The notes below the pieces were generated by a model. The model was not told the origin of the DNA and did not search any database. It saw only the letters and a program-made list of their open reading frames with translations. Position numbers and translations under genes: made by a program. Positions 8,645 to 19,042 of a stretch of 64,000 bases of DNA are shown piece after piece. The stretch's first letter is position 1. Each line of letters begins with the position of its first letter. Where the stretch lies: the NCBI RefSeq assembly GCF_023375815.1, contig NZ_CP067412.1:4774001-4838000 (forward strand), given 5' to 3'. The DNA comes from Pseudomonas sp. HS6. Lineage in GTDB: Bacteria > Pseudomonadota > Gammaproteobacteria > Pseudomonadales > Pseudomonadaceae.

Positions 8645-8672
8645 ATTATAGGCCTCCAGAATCTGCCGTCAA
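8645..8672 (-). promoter_or_regulatory. rRNA-type promoter, distal
   Basis: On the minus strand: TTGACG, 16-base spacer, TATAAT, then TCGCCCC. The -35 starts just after the msrQ stop codon. With the two downstream copies it makes a triple tandem array with identical spacers. Confidence 0.75.
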
Positions 8673-8675
8673 CTC

Positions 8676-9299
8676 TTAATTTCGCTTTTCTTGCAAAACC
8701 TGCCTTTTACCCAGCAACCGCGGGATTCGGCGGGTTACCGGCGGCAGTCGCAGCACAAGAAGCAGACCACCTATAGAGGCATAGACCGCCCACTCCTTTA
8801 GATCGGCGCGCACAATCCACAACATATGCAGCAATCCCAACCCAAGAATCACATACGCCAGCCGGTGCAACTTCATCCAGCGCGCGCCCATACGACGCTG
8901 ACTATATCGGTTGGACGTCACCGCCAGTGCCAGCAACCCCAGGAATCCTAGCGTCCCTACAATAATGTAGGGACGCTTGCGCAACTCCACTCCCAGTTGC
9001 GACCAATCAAATCCAAGGATGAATGCCATATAGCTGCATAAATGCAAAACCACATACGCAAAACACCAGAGCCCCAACTGCCGGCGAACAGCGATCCACC
9101 CTGCCCACCCCGTAAGCTTCTGCAGCGGCGTCATGCTCAACGTGATCAGTAGCAACACCAGCGTCCCGAGCCCAAGTCGATCAACCAGGACTTTTCCGGG
9201 ATCCGGCCCGAGCAGATCCTCAAAGGCCTGATAGAACCACCACAACGGCCAGATAGCCGCCGCAATGAAAACGCCCACACGCCAGAACGGATATCGCAT
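8676..9299 (-). CDS. msrQ: MsrQ, heme-binding membrane subunit of the methionine sulfoxide reductase system
   Basis: A 207-residue integral membrane protein with about six hydrophobic helices and the ferric-reductase-like core. His residues in LHLCSYMAF and [10 protein letters not shown] are candidate heme ligands. Known homologues pass electrons from the quinone pool to periplasmic MsrP. Its ATG shares one base with the msrP stop (TGATG), so the two are coupled. The gene ends against an rRNA-type promoter array on the same strand. Confidence 0.95.
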   Translation of the reverse strand: MRYPFWRVGVFIAAAIWPLWWFYQAFEDLLGPDPGKVLVDRLGLGTLVLLLITLSMTPLQKLTGWAGWIAVRRQLGLWCFAYVVLHLCSYMAFILGFDWSQLGVELRKRPYIIVGTLGFLGLLALAVTSNRYSQRRMGARWMKLHRLAYVILGLGLLHMLWIVRADLKEWAVYASIGGLLLVLRLPPVTRRIPRLLGKRQVLQEKRN

Positions 9300-10312
9300 C
9301 AGTAATTCTTCCGCAGATCGAGCCCTGTATATAAAGAAGCGACTTCATCGGAGTAGCCGTTGAACATCTGCGTATCACGCACATTCGGCTTGAACAGACT
9401 ATTAGGAAGACGTCGTTCCCGAGCCTGAGTCCAGCGAGGGTGATCAACCGTCGGGTTCACGTTCGCATAGAACCCGTACTCATCGGCCGCAATGCTTTGC
9501 CAGGTGGTCTTGGGCTGCTCACTGACCAGACTGATTCGCACGATGGACTTCACACTCTTGAAGCCATACTTCCAGGGCACGACGAGACGCAATGGCGCAC
9601 CGTTCTGATTCGGCAATTCACGGCCATACATGCCCACCGCCAGGATCGCCAATGGATTCATCGCCTCATCCAGACGCAAGCCTTCTACATAAGGCCAGTC
9701 GATCAGGGCAAATCCCGACCGCTGTCCGGGCATGCTCTTGGGATCCTGCAAGGTTTCAAAACGGATGTACTTGGCGTTGGACGTTGGTTCGACCTGCTTG
9801 AGCAGCGCCGAAATGGGAAAACCGATCCAAGGGATGACCATCGACCACGCCTCGACACAACGCAGACGATAGATGCGCTCCTCCAACTGATAAGGCTTCA
9901 TGAAGTCTTCCAGTGCATAGCGCCCTGGCTTCCCCACCTCCCCGTCCACTACCACACTCCAGGGTTCGGTCTTAAGTGATCCGGCATTGGCTGCCGGGTC
10001 ACCCTTGTCGGTACCGAACTCATAGAAGTTGTTGTAGTGGGTCGCGTCCTTATAGGGCGTGATCGCCTCATCCTTGACGTTCACGGCGCCCCATTTAATA
10101 AAAGGCTGCTTCTCGGTAAACCAGGCGGGCGCATTGCCAGACTCGACATCGGCATAACGGGCGGCCTCTTCGGCACTGGCCCAACGCGGCAGAGTGCTCA
10201 CGGCCAAGCCAGCCGCAGTTGCTCCGAGCAATTGCCGGCGAGAGAGATAAATGGATTCAGGCGTGACGTCCGACTCATGGCAGTCGGACGCTTTGGGGAT
10301 TTTGATCAGCAT
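9299..10312 (-). CDS. msrP: MsrP, periplasmic molybdopterin methionine sulfoxide reductase
   Basis: A 337-residue protein with a twin-arginine signal, [12 protein letters not shown] followed by a hydrophobic stretch and an ASA cleavage site, so it is exported folded with its Mo cofactor. [14 protein letters not shown] carries the Cys that ligates molybdenum. It reduces methionine sulfoxide in periplasmic proteins, using electrons from MsrQ. The start is taken at MLIKIPK, where GGAG lies 6 bases upstream; the frame extends 12 codons further without a ribosome site. Confidence 0.95.
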   Translation of the reverse strand: MLIKIPKASDCHESDVTPESIYLSRRQLLGATAAGLAVSTLPRWASAEEAARYADVESGNAPAWFTEKQPFIKWGAVNVKDEAITPYKDATHYNNFYEFGTDKGDPAANAGSLKTEPWSVVVDGEVGKPGRYALEDFMKPYQLEERIYRLRCVEAWSMVIPWIGFPISALLKQVEPTSNAKYIRFETLQDPKSMPGQRSGFALIDWPYVEGLRLDEAMNPLAILAVGMYGRELPNQNGAPLRLVVPWKYGFKSVKSIVRISLVSEQPKTTWQSIAADEYGFYANVNPTVDHPRWTQARERRLPNSLFKPNVRDTQMFNGYSDEVASLYTGLDLRKNY

Positions 10313-10375
10313 GACAACTCCGCAGTTTTGGAGGACAGATGCACCCATAGACTGCGGAGTATGAGGGAAATTACA

Positions 10376-11233
10376 TCACTCGACGTTTTTGTGGCGACGA
10401 AGATGCAACAGGTATTGCACAGGACCCGAGGCTGCATAGGCAAGGAACACCAACAGCAGAATGCGCGGAGGATCACTGAACACCACGGCGAACACCAGCA
10501 CCACCGCCAGGATCGCCACAAATGGCACGCGCCCCTTCAGGTCCAGCTCCTTGAAGCTGTTGTACTTGATGTTGCTGACCATCAGCATTCCGGCAGCTGC
10601 CACCATCAGTGCAACCAGGAACGACATCTTCGAACCCTGGATTCCGTAATCGCTGAACGCCCAGACAATCCCCGCGACCACACCCGCAGCCGCCGGGCTG
10701 GCCAGACCAATAAAGTAGCGTTTGTCAGCAGTACCCACTTGAGTATTGAAGCGCGCCAGACGCAGTGCCGCGCCAGCCACATAAATGAAGGCGACCATCC
10801 AGCCGACCTTGCCCATGTCACCCAGCGCCCAGCCGAATGCCAGCAACGCCGGCGCGACGCCAAAGGCAACCATGTCCGACAGAGAGTCGTACTCGGCACC
10901 GAACGCACTCTGCGTATTGGTCATTCGCGCTACACGGCCGTCGAGGCCGTCGAGCACCATGGCAACGAAAATCGCGATAGCCGCGAAAGCGAAATACTTG
11001 CTCGCATTCGCCGAGTCGCCGGCGCTCAACGCAGCCTGAGCACTCATCGAGTTGATGATGGAATAAAACCCCGCGAACAGGTTCGCAGTGGTGAACAGAT
11101 TCGGCAGAAGATAGATACCACGATGCCGGACCTTGCGGCCTTCTGCGTCATGCCCTTCTTCGATATGTTCATCGATGGGCAGCAGGCTTTCGGCGTCTGA
11201 GGCCTGGTTCGGCTCTTCGGGGCGTTCGCTCAT
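10376..11233 (-). CDS. pssA: CDP-diacylglycerol-serine O-phosphatidyltransferase
   Basis: A 285-residue membrane enzyme that makes phosphatidylserine, the precursor of phosphatidylethanolamine. The CDP-alcohol phosphatidyltransferase signature DG-x2-AR-x8-G-x3-D-x3-D is intact in DGLDGRVARMTNTQSAFGAE and the YDSLSD that follows. About eight hydrophobic helices follow a charged N-terminal tail of some 40 residues. The second ATG (MSERPEEP) is preferred because AAGG sits 8 bases upstream; the first ATG, two codons earlier, is too close to it. A terminator separates it from ilvC. Confidence 0.93.
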   Translation of the reverse strand: MSERPEEPNQASDAESLLPIDEHIEEGHDAEGRKVRHRGIYLLPNLFTTANLFAGFYSIINSMSAQAALSAGDSANASKYFAFAAIAIFVAMVLDGLDGRVARMTNTQSAFGAEYDSLSDMVAFGVAPALLAFGWALGDMGKVGWMVAFIYVAGAALRLARFNTQVGTADKRYFIGLASPAAAGVVAGIVWAFSDYGIQGSKMSFLVALMVAAAGMLMVSNIKYNSFKELDLKGRVPFVAILAVVLVFAVVFSDPPRILLLVFLAYAASGPVQYLLHLRRHKNVE

Positions 11234-11334
11234 GGACATTACCTTGCAACGGATTGGACATTTTCGACAGGTGTCTGTGACGACGGTTCGGCCACAAACG
11301 ATGCAGCTTTATACCAGAACCGCCCGCCCATACG

Positions 11335-11362
11335 AAAAAACGCGGCCGAGGCCGCGTTTTTT
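11335..11362 (-). terminator. terminator after ilvC
   Basis: A perfect stem CGCGGCC-GA-GGCCGCG is flanked by A6 and T6, so it can act in both directions. It lies 19 bases after the ilvC stop and upstream of pssA. Confidence 0.9.
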
Positions 11363-11380
11363 CATACAAGGGTCGACGAC

Positions 11381-12445
<1,065 letters not shown>

Positions 12446-12937
12446 TTAGATGCTGAGTACTTTGTCGCCGCGGGCAATACCGGTGACGCCACTGCGGACG
12501 GTCTCCAGAATCGATGCGGTGCCGATGGACTGAATGAAGCTGTCGAGCTTGTCGCTGGTACCGGTCAGTTGAACGGTATAAACGCTGGCGCTGACGTCGA
12601 CGATCTGTCCACGGTAAATATCGGTGGTGCGTTTGATCTCGGCGCGCTGGGCGCCAGTGGCCTTGACCTTGACCAGCATCAGTTCGCGTTCGATGTGAGC
12701 GCTTTCCGACAGGTCCACCAGCTTGACCACTTCGATCAGCTTGTTCAGGTTTTTGGTGATCTGCTCGATGACTTCATCGTGGCCGACAGTGGTCAGCGTC
12801 AGACGCGACAGGGTCGGGTCTTCGGTTGGCGCCACGGTCAGGCTTTCAATGTTGTAGTTGCGCTGCGAAAACAGGCCGACTACGCGAGACAAAGCACCGG
12901 GTTCGTTTTCCAGAAGCAAGGAAATAATGTGCCGCAT
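12446..12937 (-). CDS. ilvH: acetolactate synthase small (regulatory) subunit
   Basis: A 163-residue subunit with an N-terminal ACT domain (MRHIISLLLENEPGALSRVVGLF) and the C-terminal small-subunit domain. It binds valine and gives feedback control to the catalytic subunit. The start MRHII lies 2 bases after the ilvI stop; a 10-codon upstream extension in frame overlaps ilvI and is rejected. Confidence 0.97.
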   Translation of the reverse strand: MRHIISLLLENEPGALSRVVGLFSQRNYNIESLTVAPTEDPTLSRLTLTTVGHDEVIEQITKNLNKLIEVVKLVDLSESAHIERELMLVKVKATGAQRAEIKRTTDIYRGQIVDVSASVYTVQLTGTSDKLDSFIQSIGTASILETVRSGVTGIARGDKVLSI

Positions 12938-12939
12938 GA

Positions 12940-14664
12940 TTAGGTACGCTCCGTCTTGCTCAGCCACATATCGCGCATGGAGCCGTCTTTGATCTGCATC
13001 GGGTACACGTGCTCGCTGGTGTCGACCGAAATATCGATCACGACCAGGCGATCCTTCAGGGCGAACGCTTCTTCCATCTTCGACTTCAAATCTTTCGATT
13101 CGGTGATGCGCACGCCGACGTGGCCATAGGCTTCAGCCAGCTTGACGAAATCAGGCAGCGATTCCATGTAGGAGTGAGAGTGACGGCTGCCGTAACTCAT
13201 GTCCTGCCACTGACGAACCATGCCCAGAACACCGTTGTTCAGGATGACGATCTTGACCGGCAAACCGTATTGCAGGCAGGTCGACAGTTCCTGGATGTTC
13301 ATCTGGATGCTGCCTTCGCCGGTGACGCACGCAACGTCAGACTCAGGGAAGCTCAAGGCGATCCCCATCGCGGCCGGCAGACCAAAGCCCATCGTGCCCA
13401 GGCCACCGGAGTTGATCCAGCGGTTCGGCTTGTTGAACTTGTAGTACTGCGCAGCAAACATCTGGTGCTGACCCACGTCGGAGGTCACAAAGGCGTCGCC
13501 CTTGGTCACTTCGCACAGGGTTTCGATCACCGTCTGCGGCTTGATCTTGCTGCCGTCGCCCTTGTCGTAAGGGAACAGGCCGCGATCACCGCGCCACTCA
13601 TCAACCTGCTTCCACCAACTGGCGACCGCCTCCTTGTTCGGGGTTTCGCCGATTTCCTTGAGGATCGCGACCATTTCGGTCAGGACGCTCTCCACCGGGC
13701 CAACGATTGGCACGTCAGCCTTGATGGTCTTGGAGATCGAAGCCGGGTCGATATCGATGTGAATGATCTTGGCGTTCGGGCAGAACTTCGGCGCGCCGTT
13801 GATCACGCGATCGTCGAAACGCGCACCGACCGCCAGGATCACATCGGCATGGTGCATCGCAAGGTTCGCGGTGTAGCTGCCGTGCATGCCCAGCATGCCG
13901 ATGAACTGACGATCAGTGCCCGGGTAGGCACCCAAACCCATCAGAGTATTGGTCACTGGCAGGTTGAGCATCTTCGCCAGTTCGGTCAAAGGCTCCGAAC
14001 CGTGGCCCAGAATCACACCGCCACCGGCGTACATCACTGGACGCTTGGCCGCCAGGAGCATTTCTGCCGCCTTGCGGATTTGCCCCGAATGACCGCGAAC
14101 GGCCGGGCTGTAGGAACGCAGTTTGGCTTTCTTCGGGAAGATGTATTCGAACTTCTCGGCCGGGTTGGTCATGTCTTTCGGGATATCGACCACGACCGGG
14201 CCCGGACGACCGGATTGCGCCAGGTAGAAGGCTTTCTTCATGACTTCCGGGATTTCCGAGGCGTGCTTGATCATGAAGCTGTGCTTCACGATCGGCCGGG
14301 AGATACCGATCATGTCGGTTTCTTGGAACGCGTCGGTGCCGACCATGGTGCTTGGCACCTGACCGGAAATGATCACCATCGGAATCGAGTCCATGTAGGC
14401 CGTGGCAATACCGGTGATGGCGTTTGTGGCGCCTGGACCGGAAGTCACCAATACCACACCGGCTTTACCGGTGGCACGGGCGTAGCCGTCAGCCATATGG
14501 GTAGCCGCTTGTTCGTGACGAACCAGGATGTGAGTCACTTCCGGTTCTTTGAACAGGGCATCGTAAACATGAAGAAGAGCACCACCCGGGTACCCGTAGA
14601 TATATTTGACGCCTTCGTCACGCAAGAAGCGGACGAGCATCTCACCGCCAGATAAAAGCTCCAC
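12940..14664 (-). CDS. ilvI: acetolactate synthase large (catalytic) subunit
   Basis: A 574-residue TPP- and FAD-dependent enzyme, the first common step of branched-chain amino acid synthesis. It shows the N-terminal TPP glutamate in [19 protein letters not shown], the GPGATNA loop, and the C-terminal TPP-binding [14 protein letters not shown]...[12 protein letters not shown]. The start is a GTG (VELLSGG) because GAGG lies 7 bases before it; another GTG three codons upstream (VNNV) is possible. It heads the ilvIHC set. Confidence 0.96.
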   Translation of the reverse strand: MELLSGGEMLVRFLRDEGVKYIYGYPGGALLHVYDALFKEPEVTHILVRHEQAATHMADGYARATGKAGVVLVTSGPGATNAITGIATAYMDSIPMVIISGQVPSTMVGTDAFQETDMIGISRPIVKHSFMIKHASEIPEVMKKAFYLAQSGRPGPVVVDIPKDMTNPAEKFEYIFPKKAKLRSYSPAVRGHSGQIRKAAEMLLAAKRPVMYAGGGVILGHGSEPLTELAKMLNLPVTNTLMGLGAYPGTDRQFIGMLGMHGSYTANLAMHHADVILAVGARFDDRVINGAPKFCPNAKIIHIDIDPASISKTIKADVPIVGPVESVLTEMVAILKEIGETPNKEAVASWWKQVDEWRGDRGLFPYDKGDGSKIKPQTVIETLCEVTKGDAFVTSDVGQHQMFAAQYYKFNKPNRWINSGGLGTMGFGLPAAMGIALSFPESDVACVTGEGSIQMNIQELSTCLQYGLPVKIVILNNGVLGMVRQWQDMSYGSRHSHSYMESLPDFVKLAEAYGHVGVRITESKDLKSKMEEAFALKDRLVVIDISVDTSEHVYPMQIKDGSMRDMWLSKTERT

Positions 14665-15064
14665 GTTGTTCACCTCTAAAACGCCAGAATACCGTCCACA
14701 AAAAAGCGAACGGGTCTTAATAGGTTTACTTCTCGGCAGAGCATGAGCGACGGTGGTCGCCGACTACGTCAGCACTGACTGAGCAAGTATTGGGATCGTC
14801 CCAAGTGTTGCGGGCTTTTCCCACCCAGCGCGAGGTAACGCGTTGCGGGTGTAACAGGTCGACGCGGATATGCGCCTCATGATCTGCCGAGAGGGTCTGC
14901 TTCTGGCAGTCCCTGTACAGCGGACTTTGGATTCTTCTGTTTCGCCCTCTCCAAGTCAAGCCGTCAATGTGTTTAATTGTGGGTAAGCACATGAGAACGC
15001 AAGAAAAAACCTGAAAAGCGCTACTCTGTTAGCGTCAATTGCGCAATTTTGCCAAGGAATCAGC
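14665..15064. other. ilvI / DUF4124 intergenic region
   Basis: About 400 bp separate the divergent genes. It contains a small dyad TTGGGATCGTCCCAA at 14790-14804. An 88-codon minus-strand frame here has no ribosome site and looks non-coding. I looked for an attenuator-type leader peptide rich in Ile/Val/Leu upstream of ilvI and did not find a convincing one. Confidence 0.4.
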
Positions 15065-15481
15065 ATGCGAACGCTCCTCATCATCCTGCTGATCGGCCTC
15101 AGCCCCTGGTGCATGGCCGGTCAGATATACAAATGGGTCGATGCTCAAGGTGTCACGCATTTCGATGCGCAGCCGCCGCAGGATCAATCGGCGACCACAG
15201 TGCAAACGCCGCCCTCGCCTGCGCCGCGCCCCACCGCGATGCCCGACAGCGGCGCGCTGGGCGATCAGAAAGCCATCAACGACAAGGTCAGGAAACAGGT
15301 CGCCGAGCAACAGGATCAGCTCAAGACCTTCTGCGAACAGGCACGCACGAACCTGGCGCAGTTGCAGAACAATCCGCGCCTGAGGGAGGAAACCGAGGGG
15401 GAGTTGCGTCGACTCAGCGATACGCAACGTGAGGAGCGTATCGCTGAGACGCAGAAACAGATTGCCGAAAACTGCCAGTGA
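15065..15481 (+). CDS. DUF4124 domain-containing periplasmic protein
   Basis: A 138-residue protein with a clear signal peptide (MRTLLIILLIGLSPWCMA). The short DUF4124 motif IYKWVDAQGVTHFDAQPP follows, then a Pro-rich linker and a charged, probably helical C-terminal half (about residues 75-138). Proteins of this type are common in Pseudomonas and no function is known. AAGGAATC lies upstream of the ATG. It is convergent with the YqcC gene; a 24-bp palindrome covers its stop codon. Confidence 0.85.
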   Translation: MRTLLIILLIGLSPWCMAGQIYKWVDAQGVTHFDAQPPQDQSATTVQTPPSPAPRPTAMPDSGALGDQKAINDKVRKQVAEQQDQLKTFCEQARTNLAQLQNNPRLREETEGELRRLSDTQREERIAETQKQIAENCQ

Positions 15482-15493
15482 TCACTGGCAGTT
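15470..15493. terminator. palindrome at the DUF4124/yqcC convergent ends
   Basis: A perfect 24-bp palindrome (arms AACTGCCAGTGA / TCACTGGCAGTT) includes the stop codon of the DUF4124 gene and lies 9 bases from the end of the opposing gene. It has no T-run, so termination is inferred only from position. Confidence 0.4.
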
Positions 15494-15502
15494 CTCGGCC
15501 GT

Positions 15503-15838
15503 TCAGCGCGAAGCAGTGATCAGCAGGTCGAACTCTTTGAGCAATACCTGCAACTGCCGATCCTTGCCCTGCAGATTGCGTTGGGCGAAGACCATTTCGG
15601 CCATTTCCTGAATGCCCGAGGCATTGGGCAATGGCAGGTCCTGCTCGAGGATCATCTTCATCCGCGGCAGGAAGATCCATTGCAGCCACTGCTCGAAATC
15701 GAGGGTGTCGACCGAGAACGGCTCGACACTGCTCAAGGCTTCAGCCGAAGGCTGGACGTCATCCCACCAGCCCTGGGCGCGCAGTTCGCGCTCGATCAAC
15801 AACAATTGATCGGCAACTTTCGAGAAACGCGCGTCCAT
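15503..15838 (-). CDS. YqcC family protein
   Basis: A 111-residue acidic protein of the YqcC family, with FEQWLQWIFLPRMKMIL as its best-conserved stretch. Cytosolic, no signal peptide. In enterobacteria the homologue sits beside a pseudouridine synthase gene; no function is established. Its ATG overlaps the stop of the upstream TPR gene (TGATG), so the start MDARFSK is preferred over the GTG one codon earlier. Confidence 0.88.
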   Translation of the reverse strand: MDARFSKVADQLLLIERELRAQGWWDDVQPSAEALSSVEPFSVDTLDFEQWLQWIFLPRMKMILEQDLPLPNASGIQEMAEMVFAQRNLQGKDRQLQVLLKEFDLLITASR

Positions 15839-16584
15839 CACAGCGAAACCTTGGCCTTTTGACGGGCCAGTGCGGCGCCGGCGGAATCACCCTGTTTTTC
15901 GCGAGCCTGGGCAATCAGCTCCCACAGGCTGGCCTGCAAGTCCGGACGACCGTTGGCCATGGTCAGCGCGCGGCGGGCGGTTTGCTCGGCCTGCGGGGCA
16001 TCGCCCTGCGCCATGCGCACTTGTGCCAGACGATAAAGTACTTGTGGCTCACGCGGGGCAACGCGTTGAGCGCGCTCAAGGCTGGACGAAGCGCCATTCA
16101 GGTCACCGCCGGCCTGTTGCTGCTGCGCAGTGCTCAACAAGGCAAGTACCGGACCGTCAAGTTGCTCATCGGCAGATAATCCACCGCCGCTGCTGGCCGA
16201 AGGAATGCCGCTTGGCGTCGAAGGCATGCTGTAGCTGCCGGAGCTGATCGGCGCCGATTCGACCGGCGAAGGGTTGTATGGGCCCGAGGTGATACCGCCG
16301 GATGCCGGACCCGGAACGATCGGCGAGCTGCTGATCGGAGCCGACGCCGCAGCGCCGCCCGGGACCATGACCACTACACCGGTATCACCCTGTGGAATAG
16401 CCTGAGTCTGGCCCTGTACAGGACGTTTCACCGTCGTCTGCCGGAAGCCACCATTGGCCGAAATGCGTTCGCTGTTGGACACGGCCGTGCCCGAATCGAC
16501 AACCGGGATCGAACCACGCTGTACGGTGGAGCAGCCGCTGAGCAAAGCCACGGCGGTCACCGCTGGAATCAACCACTTGTTCAC
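15838..16584 (-). CDS. tetratricopeptide-repeat lipoprotein
   Basis: A 248-residue lipoprotein: MNKWLIPAVTAVALLSGC has a lipobox with Cys18. The middle is Ser/Gly/Pro-rich, low complexity, and likely disordered. The last 100 residues form tetratricopeptide-like helices (ALLSTAQQQQAGGDLNGASS, LYRLAQVRMAQGDAPQAEQT). It lies 16 bp downstream of mrcB and is translated together with the YqcC gene, which suggests an envelope or peptidoglycan-linked role, by context only. Confidence 0.87.
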   Translation of the reverse strand: MNKWLIPAVTAVALLSGCSTVQRGSIPVVDSGTAVSNSERISANGGFRQTTVKRPVQGQTQAIPQGDTGVVVMVPGGAAASAPISSSPIVPGPASGGITSGPYNPSPVESAPISSGSYSMPSTPSGIPSASSGGGLSADEQLDGPVLALLSTAQQQQAGGDLNGASSSLERAQRVAPREPQVLYRLAQVRMAQGDAPQAEQTARRALTMANGRPDLQASLWELIAQAREKQGDSAGAALARQKAKVSL

Positions 16585-16600
16585 TTGAAACCCTCTTCGC

Positions 16601-18925
16601 TTAATTCATCCAGCCCTTGACCCAATCCATCACCGACTCGCTCGACGCCGGGCTTTCGCCCGCGCAGGAGGCGCCGGGTGGCGGTTCGCTGCCGCGAATA
16701 TACGGCATCTGCACGGCGCCCGGACAGTTGGCATCAGAGCCCTGTCCCGTACGCGAATCAACCCACGCCTGAACCACGTTGTCCGGCTGCGGCATGTCCA
16801 GCGGCAGCGGATCGGCCTTGCGCATGAAACTGGTCCAGACCTGCAACGCACCCGTAGCCCCGGTGAATGGCGTCTTGCCGTTATCGTCACGACCGAGCCA
16901 GACCACTGCCAGCAGATCCTGACTGAAACCGGCGAACCAGCTGTCGCGCGAATCGTTACTGGTACCGGTCTTGCCGGCCAGCGTCAGGGTCTTCGGCAAC
17001 ACGTTGTAAACCGAACTGCCGGTACCTTCACGCATGACTCGCTGCATGGCGTTCTGGATCAGGTAGATCGAGGCCGGATCGAAACGTTGCTCGATCTGGA
17101 ACGGATAACGCTTGAGCGGCTCGCCCTCGGCGGTCAGCACGCTGCGAATCCCGCGCATCGGTGTATTGAAGCCACCGTTGGCGAGTGTCTGGTACATAGT
17201 CGCCACTTCGATCGGCGTCATGGCTCCGGCACCCAGCAGCATCGACGGGAACGCCGGGAATTCACGGGTCACACCCAGACGCCCGATGGTCTTGAGGACG
17301 TTCGGAACACCCACCGCCAGCCCGAGACGCGAGGTCGACAAGTTGTAGGAATGCGCCAGTCCTTGATAAAGGAACACCGTACCGTGTGAACGACGATCAT
17401 AGTTCTGTGGTTTCCAGACCTGACCGTCCGCACCCTTGATGGAAAGCGGGTCGTCCGACAGCCAACTGGTCAGCGTGTACTGGCTTGGTTTCTCCAGTGC
17501 CGTCAGATAAACCGCAGGCTTGACCAGCGAACCGATCGGCCGCACCGCATCCAGTGCCCGGTTGAACCCGGCGTAACTGGCCTGGCGGCTGCCGATCATC
17601 GCCTGGACTTCACCGGTTTCCGGGTTGGTCACGACCATCGCCGCTTCCACGTCATCGGAACCCTTGCGGCCGGCAAGACGCTTGAAGGTGTCATTGACCG
17701 AGGCTTCGGCCTTCATCTGCAGGATCGGGTCGAAACTGGTGAAGATCCGCAGACCTTCCTCGGTCAAGTCTTCGTCGCGGTAGTCTTCACGCAACTGGCG
17801 TTTGACCAGATCGATGAAGCCCGGGAACGAGCTGTCGGCCAGCTTGCCGCGCGAGGTTACGCCCAGCGGCATTTTCTTCGCGGCCTCAACCTGCTCGGCA
17901 GATGCAACACCCTGCTGCTCAAGTACGTCGAGTACCAGGTTGCGTCGTTCCAGCGCCCGCTCCGGGTTGCGACGCGGGTTGTAATAGGAAGGGCCTTTGA
18001 CCATGCCGACCAAGAGCGCGACCTGATGCAGTTTCAGCTCGGACAATGGCTGGCCGAAGAAGAACTGACTGGCCAGACCGAACCCGTGTACCGCACGCTG
18101 ACCGTCCTGACCGACGAAGACTTCATTGAGGTAGGCCTCAAGAATTTCCTTCTTGTCGTAATGCACCTCGAGCAACAGCGCCATCATCGCTTCGGTGAGC
18201 TTGCGCGTCAGGCTCCGTTCGTTGGTGAGGTAGAAGTTCTTGACCAGTTGCTGGGTCAGCGTACTGCCGCCCTGAGTCATCTTGCCGCCAGAGGTGTTGA
18301 CCCAGATGGCGCGGGCAATCGACTTCGGTGACACACCCCAGTGACTGTAGTAATCCCGGTCTTCCACAGCAACCAGGGTTTCCAGCAGATACGGCGGCAC
18401 CTGATCGAGCTTGATCAGAATCCGGTCTTCTAGGTTTTTCGGGTAGATCCCGCCGATCATCAGCGGTTCCAGACGCACCACCGACAGCTTCGAACCGTTC
18501 GTCGCCGAAAGCTCGGCCACGTAATCACCGGAGAAACGCACGCGCACCGGCTGCGGTTTCTCGAGGCCTTCATAGAACTGGAAGCCACGGGTGTTCAGAT
18601 CGACGGTGTTGCCGTTGACCGCCGCCGCGCCGGGACCATTGCTCACGGCTTCACGGCGATAGCCGAGGGCATCGAGTTCGATGAGGAAATCGTCCTTGCT
18701 CAGTTTCTGTCCGACGAACAGCTCGAGCGGACGCGCGTATACCTTGGCCGGGATGGTCCAGCGTTTGCCGGAGAACTTCTCCTGCACCACGGCATCGAGG
18801 TAAACGGCGAAGCCAGCCAGCACCACAAGGCCGACCAGACTGAGTTTAAGGGCCCAACCCAACCATGGGCGCAGGCCCCGGGAAGGTGGTTTTTTAGGGG
18901 TGCGGGGGGATCGAGTACGAGTCAT
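16601..18925 (-). CDS. mrcB: penicillin-binding protein 1B, bifunctional glycosyltransferase/transpeptidase
   Basis: A 774-residue class A PBP that polymerises and crosslinks peptidoglycan. A short Pro/Arg-rich cytosolic tail and one membrane helix (about 30-48) are followed by a UB2H-like region. The GT51 domain has catalytic Glu in VAVEDRDYYSHWG (about residue 188) and TLTQQLVKN. The transpeptidase domain has S-x-x-K in RPIGSLVKP (about 464), S-x-N in SYNLST and KTGTS (about 653). Length and motifs are normal. It heads the mrcB-TPR-yqcC set. Confidence 0.96.
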   Translation of the reverse strand: MTRTRSPRTPKKPPSRGLRPWLGWALKLSLVGLVVLAGFAVYLDAVVQEKFSGKRWTIPAKVYARPLELFVGQKLSKDDFLIELDALGYRREAVSNGPGAAAVNGNTVDLNTRGFQFYEGLEKPQPVRVRFSGDYVAELSATNGSKLSVVRLEPLMIGGIYPKNLEDRILIKLDQVPPYLLETLVAVEDRDYYSHWGVSPKSIARAIWVNTSGGKMTQGGSTLTQQLVKNFYLTNERSLTRKLTEAMMALLLEVHYDKKEILEAYLNEVFVGQDGQRAVHGFGLASQFFFGQPLSELKLHQVALLVGMVKGPSYYNPRRNPERALERRNLVLDVLEQQGVASAEQVEAAKKMPLGVTSRGKLADSSFPGFIDLVKRQLREDYRDEDLTEEGLRIFTSFDPILQMKAEASVNDTFKRLAGRKGSDDVEAAMVVTNPETGEVQAMIGSRQASYAGFNRALDAVRPIGSLVKPAVYLTALEKPSQYTLTSWLSDDPLSIKGADGQVWKPQNYDRRSHGTVFLYQGLAHSYNLSTSRLGLAVGVPNVLKTIGRLGVTREFPAFPSMLLGAGAMTPIEVATMYQTLANGGFNTPMRGIRSVLTAEGEPLKRYPFQIEQRFDPASIYLIQNAMQRVMREGTGSSVYNVLPKTLTLAGKTGTSNDSRDSWFAGFSQDLLAVVWLGRDDNGKTPFTGATGALQVWTSFMRKADPLPLDMPQPDNVVQAWVDSRTGQGSDANCPGAVQMPYIRGSEPPPGASCAGESPASSESVMDWVKGWMN

Positions 18926-19042
18926 GGCGGCGGATTATACGCACTTTATTCATACTCAACAGGAGCGCTCCGAGGTTTGCGTCGGGCTGGCGAGCGGCCA
19001 TAATGGCGGCATCGAATTCCCCCAGTCTCTGAAGGATCGCCT

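Noticed and set aside
13009..14655. 548-codon open frame on the plus strand opposite ilvI
   Set aside because: Shadow frame; the acetolactate synthase motifs on the minus strand are complete.
14726..14992. 88-codon minus-strand frame upstream of ilvI as a leader gene
   Set aside because: No ribosome site, no run of Ile/Val/Leu codons as expected of an attenuator, and no family resemblance.
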